Positions 7,726 to 13,811 of a DNA stretch of 21,725 bases are shown here, one piece after another (positions within the stretch are counted from its first letter, which is position 1; each line of letters starts with the position of its first letter). The notes under the pieces are model-generated. The model had not been told where the DNA came from and ran no database searches. It saw only the letters and a list, made by a program, of their open reading frames with translations. The position numbers and the translations under genes are program-made. The DNA is from Pseudomonadota bacterium (GTDB lineage Bacteria; Myxococcota; Polyangia; Polyangiales; Polyangiaceae): positions 1 to 21,725 of the forward strand of contig JAEZYO010000931.1 of the NCBI GenBank assembly GCA_023419055.1, written 5' to 3'.

Positions 7726-8247
7726 TCAGGCCTCGAGCGCCGCGTCGAGGGCCGCCTTCAAGGGCGCGACCTCCGGGCGATTCTCGTAGCGCTCGCCGTT
7801 GATGAAGAGGGTGGGCGTGCCGATGATGCCGCTGCGGATGGCGGCGACGGCGAGCTCCTTCACCCGCGCGGCGTAGCGGTGCTGGGTGAGCGCGGCGCGG
7901 CACTCGTTCGCGTCGAGGCCGATGGCGGTGGCGTACTCGACGAGGTGCTCGAGGTCGTGCCGCCCCTCGTGGGTGAAGAGCTCACGGTGCATCGGCCAGA
8001 ATTTGCCGTGCGCGGCCGCGAACTCCGAGACCTCGGCGGCCTGCTTGCTGAACCCGTCCGCTCGCGACTTCGGGACGTGCCGGTAGACGAAGCGAAGACG
8101 CCCCTGAAACTCGCTTCGCACCTGCTCGATCACCGGGAACGCCTTCACGCAGTACGGGCACTCGAAGTCTCCGTACTCGATCAAGGTCACCTTCGCGTCG
8201 CTGGGGCCGTCAACGTGGTCGTGCTCGGTGATCGGAGTCGGATGCAT
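7726..8247 (-). CDS. DsbA-family thioredoxin-fold protein, cytoplasmic
   Basis: A 173-aa DsbA/FrnE-like thiol-disulfide oxidoreductase. The redox motif is CPYC (Cys30, Cys33) in EYGDFECPYC, and the cis-proline loop is GTPTLFING at 143-151 with Pro145. The alpha-helical insertion lies between (about 65-130) and carries the FAAAHGKFWPMHRELF block usual in the thioredoxin_4 branch. The ATG at 8247 is preferred: upstream the frame stays open for 67 codons but encodes an Arg-rich sequence unlike the family. With this start there is no signal peptide, so the protein probably acts in the cytoplasm, perhaps as a reductase or isomerase. It is divergent from the CLC gene at 8328 with an 80-bp shared promoter region. 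Confidence 0.9.
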   Translation of the reverse strand: MHPTPITEHDHVDGPSDAKVTLIEYGDFECPYCVKAFPVIEQVRSEFQGRLRFVYRHVPKSRADGFSKQAAEVSEFAAAHGKFWPMHRELFTHEGRHDLEHLVEYATAIGLDANECRAALTQHRYAARVKELAVAAIRSGIIGTPTLFINGERYENRPEVAPLKAALDAALEA

Positions 8248-8327
8248 GGTGAGCGAACCATAGCGCGCGAGCCTCGGCTTTGACAGGTCAGGGCGCGTAG
8301 TGCAAAAGTCCCGATCGACGGCGGCGC

Positions 8328-9617
8328 GTGTCCGCCCCTTGGCACGTGTCGAAATACCGCCACTCGATCCCTGACAGCGCGCTCGCCGTGCTCGAGTGGT
8401 GCGCGCTCGGCGCCCTCGTCGGAGTCGTCGCCGGCGCAGGCTCGGCACTCTTCCTTTTCTTGCTCGAAGTCGCGACCGAGTTTCGGCTCCGTCACGAGCT
8501 CATCGTGTGGGCGCTGCCCGTCGCGGGGCTCGGCATCGGGTGGGTGTACGAGCGCTTCGGGCAGTCGATCAAGGCGGGCAATAACCTCGTGATCGACACC
8601 ATCCACGACGACGGGCCGGAAATCCCGGTTCGGATGGCGCCGATGGTGCTCTTCGGCACGGTGCTGACGCACCTCTTCGGGGGCAGCGCGGGTCGTGAAG
8701 GCACCGCCGTGCAAATGGCCGCGAGCGTGACCGACTGGCTCGCCCATCGGCTGCGCCTCGCGGCGAAGAAGCGGCGGCTCCTGCTCGCCGCGGGCGCGGC
8801 AGGCGGCTTCGGGTCGGTGTTCGGAACACCGATAGCCGGCACCCTCTTCGGGCTCGAGTTCGTCGTGCTCGGCCGGCTCGAGTACGGCGCCCTGGTCCCG
8901 GCGCTCGTAGCCGCGCTGGTCGGCGACTTCGTCACGCAGTCCTTCGGGATCGCGCACACGCTCTACCCGCGAGTCGCCGCGATCCCGCTCACGCCGCTCC
9001 TCTTCCTCAAGTGGCTCGTGTTCGCGGCGGCCGTAGCGCTCGTCACCACGCTGTTCATCGAGCTCTCGCACTTCTTGCGCCGCCAAGGGGAGCGCCGGAT
9101 CGCGCGCCTGCCGCTTCGGCTCTTTCTGGGAGGGGTACTGGTCGTCGCGCTCTGGCAGCTCGTCGGCACGAGCGACTACCTCGGGCTCGGCGTGCCGACC
9201 ATCGTTCGCTCCTTTCACGACCCGGCGCTGCCCGCGGAAACATTCGCGCTGAAGCTCCTGTTCACCGCCGTGACGCTCGGCGCGGGGTTCCTCGGAGGGG
9301 AGGTGACGCCGCTCTTCTTCGTCGGCGCGGCGCTCGGAAACCTCCTCGCAAAAATCCTCGGGTTGCCGCTCGAGCTCGCGGCGGGCGTCGGCATGGCGGC
9401 AACCTTCGCCGCGGCTTCGAACACGCCGCTCGCTCTCTCGATCATGGCCGTGGAGCTCCTGGGCGCGGCGGCGCTACCCCACGTCGCCGTCGTCTCGGTG
9501 GTGGCTTACCTCCTGGCCGGGCATCGCAGTATCTATTCGGCACAGCGCGTGCGGGAGCGGAAGGCGGGCGGCCCCCTTTCTCGGCCCACTGCACTTCGGG
9601 ACTGGCCTCCCCGCTGA
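8328..9617 (+). CDS. CLC-family anion/proton antiporter, probable fluoride (CLC-F) branch
   Basis: A 429-aa polytopic membrane protein of the CLC family, likely exporting an anion in exchange for protons. Seen: many hydrophobic helices, the gating-glutamate loop GGSAGREGT with Glu124 (where chloride CLCs usually have GREGP), GGEVTPLFFVG at 323-333 and GHRSIYSAQ near 399-407 with Tyr403 at the central-tyrosine position. In place of the chloride-binding GSGIP loop it has KAGNNL at 82-87. Known: the GNNL and GGEVTP combination is, as I recall, the form seen in the fluoride-specific subgroup, so fluoride export is the preferred inference over chloride. The GTG at 8328 gives a cytoplasmic N-terminal segment; GTG at 8346 is an alternative. 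No fluoride riboswitch is evident in the 80 bp upstream. Confidence 0.9.
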   Translation: MSAPWHVSKYRHSIPDSALAVLEWCALGALVGVVAGAGSALFLFLLEVATEFRLRHELIVWALPVAGLGIGWVYERFGQSIKAGNNLVIDTIHDDGPEIPVRMAPMVLFGTVLTHLFGGSAGREGTAVQMAASVTDWLAHRLRLAAKKRRLLLAAGAAGGFGSVFGTPIAGTLFGLEFVVLGRLEYGALVPALVAALVGDFVTQSFGIAHTLYPRVAAIPLTPLLFLKWLVFAAAVALVTTLFIELSHFLRRQGERRIARLPLRLFLGGVLVVALWQLVGTSDYLGLGVPTIVRSFHDPALPAETFALKLLFTAVTLGAGFLGGEVTPLFFVGAALGNLLAKILGLPLELAAGVGMAATFAAASNTPLALSIMAVELLGAAALPHVAVVSVVAYLLAGHRSIYSAQRVRERKAGGPLSRPTALRDWPPR

Positions 9618-9675
9618 GCCGGCGCCGAAGCCCCTTGGGCCGGCCCTCGGGCGAGTGCTATGACCCATCCTGCCC

Positions 9676-11040
9676 GTGGTCACGTCTACCGCCGTTCTCG
9701 CCCAGGCCCCCGTGGCCCAACCCACCGAGCTCGTGAGCAACTGGGGACGCTTGCCGGTTCCGGGGCGCGAGCTGCTCGGGGAAAACCTCGAGCGCGCGAC
9801 ACAGGGCGCCGTGCTCTCGCGGGGCCTCGGTCGTTCCTACGGTGACTCCGCCCAGCCGGCGAACGCCTCGGACAAGCTGGTCGGGACGCGCCTCGCGAAC
9901 CGCATCCTCGCGTTCGACGAACAGACCGGCGTCGTCCGCGCCGAGGCCGGGCTCGCGCTCGCGGAGCTCAGCCGGCTCTCCATGCCGCGCGGCTGGTTCA
10001 CGCCGGTCACGCCCGGCACCAAGTTCGTCACGCTGGGCGGCATGGTCGCGAGCGACGTCCACGGCAAGAATCATCACCGTGAAGGGTGCTTCGGCGCGCA
10101 CGTGCAAAGGCTGCGCGTTCGCCTGGCGGACGACAGCGTGGTCGAGTGCACCCCCGAGCAGGACTCGGACCTCTTCTACGGCGTCATCGGCGGCATGGGC
10201 CTGCTCGGCCACATCCTCGAGGTCGAGTTCACGCTCCAGCGCATCCCGAGCCAGATGATCTGGATGGAGAGCCAGCGCGTCCACGACATCGACGAGTACT
10301 GCGCCGAGCTCTCGCGCGCCGCGCCCGCCTTCCCGATGACCATGGGCTGGATCGACTGCCTCAACCGAGGGAAATCGATGGGCCGCGGCATCCTCATGGC
10401 GGGGCGCTGGGCGACCGCGGAAGAAGCCGGCGGAAAAGTGCCGCCCAAGAAGGCAGAGGTCACGTTCCCGATCGAGCTGCCCAACTGGGCCCTGAACCCG
10501 CTCACGGCAAAGCTCTTCAACACCGCTTACTACTGGAAGCACCTGCGCCGGCAGAGCAAGGGCGTCGTCAGCCCCGAGCCCTTCTTCTACCCGCTGGACG
10601 CGATCCTCGAGTGGAACAAGGCCTACGGCTCCCGCGGCTTCACGCAGTACCAGTGCGTGCTGCCGCGCGCGGCCGGCGCGCCCGCGGTGCGCGAGTTCAT
10701 GGAGCTCCTCACCAAGCTCGGCGGCGCCTCGCCGCTCTGCGTGATCAAGGACTGCGGCCCCGAGGGCAAGGGCGTCCTCTCGTTCCCGCTCGAGGGCACC
10801 TCGGTCGCCGTCGACATGGCCGTCTCGCCCGACATCCAGCGCATCGTGGACCGGCTGAACGAGTTCGTGATCGCAGCCGGCGGGCGCATCTATCTCACGA
10901 AGGATCGCTTCACCCGGGCGGATCACTTCAGGGCCATGGAGCCGCGCCTGCCGCGCTTCATGGAGCTGCGCGACAAATGGGATCCCAAGCGGCGCTTGCG
11001 GAGCGCGCAGTCGAAGCGGTTGTTCGGAGACGCTGGATGA
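9676..11040 (+). CDS. dprE1: DprE1-like FAD-dependent oxidase (decaprenylphosphoryl-ribose 2-oxidase family)
   Basis: A 454-aa VAO-type flavoprotein. The FAD-binding PP-loop region is very well kept: SRGLGRSYGDSA at 48-59, PVTPGTKFVTLGGMVASDVHGKNHH at 110-134, then FGAHV and LFYGVIGGMGLLG at 166-178. In mycobacteria DprE1 oxidises the 2'-OH of decaprenylphosphoryl-ribose to a keto intermediate that DprE2 reduces to the arabinose form. Lys409 (GGRIYLTKD) matches the active-site Lys418 of the Mycobacterium tuberculosis enzyme, and exactly 31 residues before it Ala378 stands where that enzyme has Cys387. The stop overlaps the next gene's ATG (ATGA), so it is translationally coupled to the SDR. 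The GTG at 9676 is the longest start without a clear Shine-Dalgarno; GTG at 9712 is an alternative. The polyprenyl pentose substrate here is inferred. Confidence 0.85.
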   Translation: MVTSTAVLAQAPVAQPTELVSNWGRLPVPGRELLGENLERATQGAVLSRGLGRSYGDSAQPANASDKLVGTRLANRILAFDEQTGVVRAEAGLALAELSRLSMPRGWFTPVTPGTKFVTLGGMVASDVHGKNHHREGCFGAHVQRLRVRLADDSVVECTPEQDSDLFYGVIGGMGLLGHILEVEFTLQRIPSQMIWMESQRVHDIDEYCAELSRAAPAFPMTMGWIDCLNRGKSMGRGILMAGRWATAEEAGGKVPPKKAEVTFPIELPNWALNPLTAKLFNTAYYWKHLRRQSKGVVSPEPFFYPLDAILEWNKAYGSRGFTQYQCVLPRAAGAPAVREFMELLTKLGGASPLCVIKDCGPEGKGVLSFPLEGTSVAVDMAVSPDIQRIVDRLNEFVIAAGGRIYLTKDRFTRADHFRAMEPRLPRFMELRDKWDPKRRLRSAQSKRLFGDAG

Positions 11041-11777
11041 AGGCAGTCGTGTTCGGTGGGACGACGGGCATCGGGAGGTCCATCGCGCGGAAGCTGTCCG
11101 AGCGCGGCGACTCGGTGTTCTTGATGGGCATCGACGAGGACGATCTCGCGCGCAGCGCGGCCGATCTCAAGGCGCGCCACCCCGCGCAAGCCGACGTCGG
11201 CTACGCGGTCTGCAACCTCGAGCAGCCCGAAGGCTTCGCCTCGGCGCTCGACGCCGCGGACGCCAAGCTCGAGAAGTTCGACAGCGTGATCGTGACCGCC
11301 GCGATGTTCGCCTCGCAGGAGCAGCTCGAAGCCGACATCGAGCTCACGCGCCGCCTGGTGACCGTGAACTACGCGAACACGGTCGTCTTCTGCGAGCACG
11401 CGCGCAAGCGCCTCCTGGCTCGTGGCGGCGGGCGGCTCACCGTGTTCTCCTCGGTGGCGGGCGATCGCGGGCGCAAGCCGGTGGCCATCTACGGCTCGAG
11501 CAAGGCCGGCATCGCGGTCTACCTCGAGGCGCTCGACCACAAGTTCCACTCCGCGGGCCTCTCCGTCTTGTGCGTGAAGCCCGGCTTCGTGAAGACGGGC
11601 ATGACCGCGGGCCTCAAGCCTCCGCCCTTCGCGGGCGAGCCGGAGAAGGTGGCGAGCGACGTGATCCGCGCCATGGATCGGCGCAAGGCGCTGATCTACA
11701 CGCCCGGGATCTGGGCGCTCGTGATGCTCGTGATCCGCTCCTTGCCGCGCTTCGTCATGCGCAAGATCGGGTTCTGA
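11037..11777 (+). CDS. SDR oxidoreductase, DprE2-like (first of two)
   Basis: A 246-aa classical short-chain dehydrogenase. Cofactor loop GGTTGIG at 7-13, Asn111 in the NYANT block, catalytic Ser138/139 in FSSVAG, and YGSSK with Tyr152 and Lys156. The C-terminus (about 220-246: IYTPGIWALVMLVIRSLP, then RKIGF) is hydrophobic. It closely resembles the tail of mycobacterial DprE2, suggesting membrane association. The ATG at 11037 overlaps the oxidase stop by four bases (ATGA), as expected for enzymes working in sequence. Predicted role: NAD(P)H-dependent reduction of the 2-keto sugar made by the oxidase, giving an arabinose-type polyprenyl donor. It is followed after 14 bp by a second SDR of the same length. 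Which of the two is the true reductase cannot be told from sequence; the tail favours this one. Confidence 0.88.
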   Translation: MKAVVFGGTTGIGRSIARKLSERGDSVFLMGIDEDDLARSAADLKARHPAQADVGYAVCNLEQPEGFASALDAADAKLEKFDSVIVTAAMFASQEQLEADIELTRRLVTVNYANTVVFCEHARKRLLARGGGRLTVFSSVAGDRGRKPVAIYGSSKAGIAVYLEALDHKFHSAGLSVLCVKPGFVKTGMTAGLKPPPFAGEPEKVASDVIRAMDRRKALIYTPGIWALVMLVIRSLPRFVMRKIGF

Positions 11778-11791
11778 AGGAGGGTAAAAAG

Positions 11792-12532
11792 ATGGATCGG
11801 GTCCTGATCTTCGGCGCCACTTCGGCGATCGCGGCCGAGGTCGCGGAGCTCCACGGAAAGCGCGGGGACGAGCTCGTGCTGGTCGGCAGGAACGCGGACA
11901 AGCTCGCGGCGGTCGCCGCTCGCTGCGCTCCCGTGAAGGCGCTCACCGAGCGCGCCGATTTCGCCGAGCTCGGCTCGAACGAGGCCCTGGTCGAGCGCGC
12001 CCTCTCGCGTCTCGGCGGCGTCGATCGGGTGCTCATCGCGCACGGCGATCTCGGCGATCAGCTCGCGAGCGAGCGCTCCTTCAAGGACGCCGAAGCGACC
12101 ATCGTCGCGAACTTCACGAGCGTGGTCTCGCTCCTGATCCCGATCGCGAACTACTTCGAGTCCGAGCGCCGCGGCAAACTCGGCGTCATCACTTCCGTCG
12201 CCGGCGAGCGCGGCCGCCCGCGTAACTACACTTACGGCGCGGCGAAGGGCGCGCTCAACGTCTACCTCCAGGGCCTCCGCACGCGCCTCTACGCGGCGAA
12301 CGTCGAGGTCACGACCTTGAAGCTCGGCCCGGTGGACACGCCCATGACGCGCGACCACGAGAAGCACCTGCTCTTCGGCAAGCCGAGGTCGGTCGCCGAG
12401 AGCATCGTGCGCGCCATGGACGCTGGCGTCCCCGAAGCGTACGTGCCCTTCTTCTGGCGCGCGATCATGCCGATCGTGAAGAACACGCCCGAAGGCTTGT
12501 TCCAGAAGCTCCCGTTCTTGTCCGGGCGCTGA
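11792..12532 (+). CDS. SDR oxidoreductase, DprE2-like paralogue (second of two)
   Basis: A 246-aa short-chain dehydrogenase. The catalytic residues are intact: Asn107, Ser135 (ITSVAGERG) and YGAAK with Tyr148 and Lys152. The cofactor loop is GATSAIA at 8-14, with Ala in place of the second and third glycines of the usual GxxxGxG; this variant occurs in some SDRs of sugar clusters. The C-terminal region (VPFFWRAIMPIVKNTPEG, then LFQKLPF) again resembles DprE2. AAGGAGGG at 11777-11784, directly after the previous stop, serves as Shine-Dalgarno for the ATG at 11792. It is the last gene of the oxidase-SDR-SDR operon. The duplicate may reduce a different keto sugar or form a heterodimer with the first SDR; both ideas are inference. 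Confidence 0.87.
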   Translation: MDRVLIFGATSAIAAEVAELHGKRGDELVLVGRNADKLAAVAARCAPVKALTERADFAELGSNEALVERALSRLGGVDRVLIAHGDLGDQLASERSFKDAEATIVANFTSVVSLLIPIANYFESERRGKLGVITSVAGERGRPRNYTYGAAKGALNVYLQGLRTRLYAANVEVTTLKLGPVDTPMTRDHEKHLLFGKPRSVAESIVRAMDAGVPEAYVPFFWRAIMPIVKNTPEGLFQKLPFLSGR

Positions 12533-12547
12533 GCCTCGTGGGAATGC

Positions 12548-12565
12548 GCTCGCCGCGCTGCGAGC
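12548..12565 (+). terminator. Possible hairpin after the oxidase/SDR operon
   Basis: GCTCGC (12548-12553) and GCGAGC (12560-12565) can form a 6-bp GC stem with a 6-base loop 16 bases after the stop at 12532. There is no U-tract, so it would be at best a pause or factor-dependent end. This is weak evidence. Confidence 0.25.
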
Positions 12566-12575
12566 TCGACGGTCG

Positions 12576-12606
12576 CCCGTATATTCCTTGACGGGTATAT
12601 GCCCGT
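12576..12606. promoter_or_regulatory. Operator-like triple half-site before the ArsR gene
   Basis: CCCGT (12576-12580), ACGGG (12591-12595) and CCCGT (12602-12606) alternate in orientation. The second and third form the near-perfect 16-bp palindrome ACGGGTATATGCCCGT (12591-12606). An overlapping TTGACG at 12588-12593 matches the -35 consensus in five of six bases, although no good -10 is visible at 17 bp. A GTATAT is repeated in the same phase. Position 18 bp before the ArsR start at 12624 suggests autorepression of the ArsR/AHSA1 operon. Confidence 0.55.
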
Positions 12607-12623
12607 GTGGGAATGTAAACGGC

Positions 12624-12971
12624 GTGATCGAGACGCTCGCCGCGCTCGCCGAACCGAATCGGCTCAAAATAGTGGAGCTCCTCAGAAAGGGCCCGCAGCC
12701 GGTGGGCGACATCGGCGCGCGCCTCGACCTCGCGCAGCCTCAGGTGTCCAAGCACCTCAAGGTGCTGCGCGGCGCGGGGCTCGTCACGGTGCGCCCCCTT
12801 GCGCAGCAACGGCTCTACGAGCTTCGGGCAGAGCCGCTGCTCGCGCTCGACCACTGGCTCGAGCCGTACCGCCGCTTCTGGGACGAGCGGCTCGACGCGC
12901 TCGAGGCACGGCTCGATCGCATGCCCGAACCGAAACCTCGCGCCCCGCGCGGCAGGAGGAAGAGAAAATGA
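12624..12971 (+). CDS. ArsR-family winged-helix regulator
   Basis: A 115-aa ArsR/SmtB-type DNA-binding protein: VIETLAALAEPNRLKIVELLRKGPQPVGDIGARLDLAQPQVSKHLKVLRGAGLV followed by the wing (RPLAQQRLYELR). The dimerisation helix includes WLEPYRRFWDERLDALEARLD, and the tail is Arg/Lys-rich. No cysteine metal-binding motif (ELCVCDL type) is present, so metal sensing is unlikely. The start is set at GTG 12624 because translation from here begins with the family's usual IETLAALAEPNR; an in-frame TTG at 12588 lies inside the putative operator and would add 12 unlikely residues. It is coupled by ATGA to the AHSA1 gene. This regulator plus AHSA1/SRPBCC pair is a very common two-gene unit. Confidence 0.9.
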   Translation: MIETLAALAEPNRLKIVELLRKGPQPVGDIGARLDLAQPQVSKHLKVLRGAGLVTVRPLAQQRLYELRAEPLLALDHWLEPYRRFWDERLDALEARLDRMPEPKPRAPRGRRKRK

Positions 12972-13549
12972 AGGGAAAACTCGGCAAACACGGCGAGCGC
13001 CACACGCTCCGCTTCGAACGCACCCTCCGTCACTCCGCGGAGAAGGTCTGGCTCGCGCTCACCGAGGACGGCGAGCTCAGCCACTGGTTCCCGGCGCGGG
13101 TCCTGGGCTCCCGCGCGAAGGGCGAGAAGCTCCGCTTCGTCTTCCCCGATCCGGAGTCCAAGGTGACGGGCGAAATGCAGGACGTCCAGGCCGAGGCTCA
13201 GGACGAGCACCTCGCCGCGCACGGGGACGCCGGGATGGAAGGAGAGGTGATCGTCTTCGACCCTCCGCGCGTGTTCGAGTTCACGTGGCACACCGAGCTC
13301 ATGCGCTTCGAGCTCGAGCCGGTCGAAGGCGGCACGCGGCTCGTGTTCACGCACACCTTCGACGAGGAGCCGGCCGCCGCGCGGAACGCCACCGGTTGGG
13401 AAGTGTGCTTCGAGGCGCTCGAACGCCGCCTCGACGGCGAAGCTCCGCTCCAGCACGGGGTCGAGCATTTCGACGCGCTCTTCGCCGAGTACGCCGAAGC
13501 CTTCGGTCCGCGCGCCTCGGCCAGCAAACGGCCCGGCGCCGCCGAGTGA
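12968..13549 (+). CDS. AHSA1/SRPBCC-domain protein
   Basis: A 193-aa protein of the AHSA1-like SRPBCC (START/Bet v 1) fold. Characteristic blocks: LRFERTLRHSAEKVWLALTEDGELSHWFPARV at about 14-45, the central GEVIVFDPPRVFEFTWH near 91-107, RFELEPVEGGTRLVFTHTF and the C-terminal helix ATGWEVCFEALERRLDG. The fold makes a hydrophobic cavity that binds lipids or other small ligands; most bacterial members have no known ligand. AGGAGG within the end of the regulator gene is its Shine-Dalgarno, and the ATG at 12968 overlaps the regulator stop (ATGA), so the two are co-translated. The last 15 residues are a low-complexity Ala/Arg/Ser tail. The regulator probably controls this gene and itself. Confidence 0.9.
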   Translation: MKGKLGKHGERHTLRFERTLRHSAEKVWLALTEDGELSHWFPARVLGSRAKGEKLRFVFPDPESKVTGEMQDVQAEAQDEHLAAHGDAGMEGEVIVFDPPRVFEFTWHTELMRFELEPVEGGTRLVFTHTFDEEPAAARNATGWEVCFEALERRLDGEAPLQHGVEHFDALFAEYAEAFGPRASASKRPGAAE

Positions 13550-13722
13550 GCCTCGACGGACGGCGTGATGAAGCACTGCCCGGCGCGCTGAGCGCGACGC
13601 CCGCGTGGGTGGAAGGCTGCTCGGTCCAAGCCGTTTCCACGCTGCCTTGCCAGCTGCCGGCCAAGACGGAGCGTGCCTTCGTGAGCGTCGCGAGCCGACG
13701 TCCAGGCTCGTTCCGCTAGGGC

Positions 13723-13739
13723 TTGTGCCGCGTTGTGCC
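13723..13739 (+). promoter_or_regulatory. TTGTGCC direct repeat upstream of the DUF1592 gene
   Basis: TTGTGCC occurs at 13723-13729 and 13733-13739, exactly 10 bp apart (one helical turn), 73-89 bp before the ATG at 13812. It could be an activator site or -35-like element. The remaining 13550-13811 interval shows no convincing gene. Confidence 0.25.
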
Positions 13740-13811
13740 AGAACCGACGAGGCAACTCGAGCGATTTTTGATCCGTCTCGCCTGGCTGGAGCCGCTTTGG
13801 AGGCGAGGACG

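Noticed and set aside
8248..8327. Fluoride (crcB) riboswitch before the CLC gene
   Set aside because: I could not find the conserved riboswitch core in this short interval; a covariance-model search would decide.
10086..11036. Upstream 5' extension of the first SDR in its own frame
   Set aside because: The Arg/His/Pro-rich extension is the shadow of the DprE1-like gene; the ATG at 11037 in ATGA overlap is the true start.
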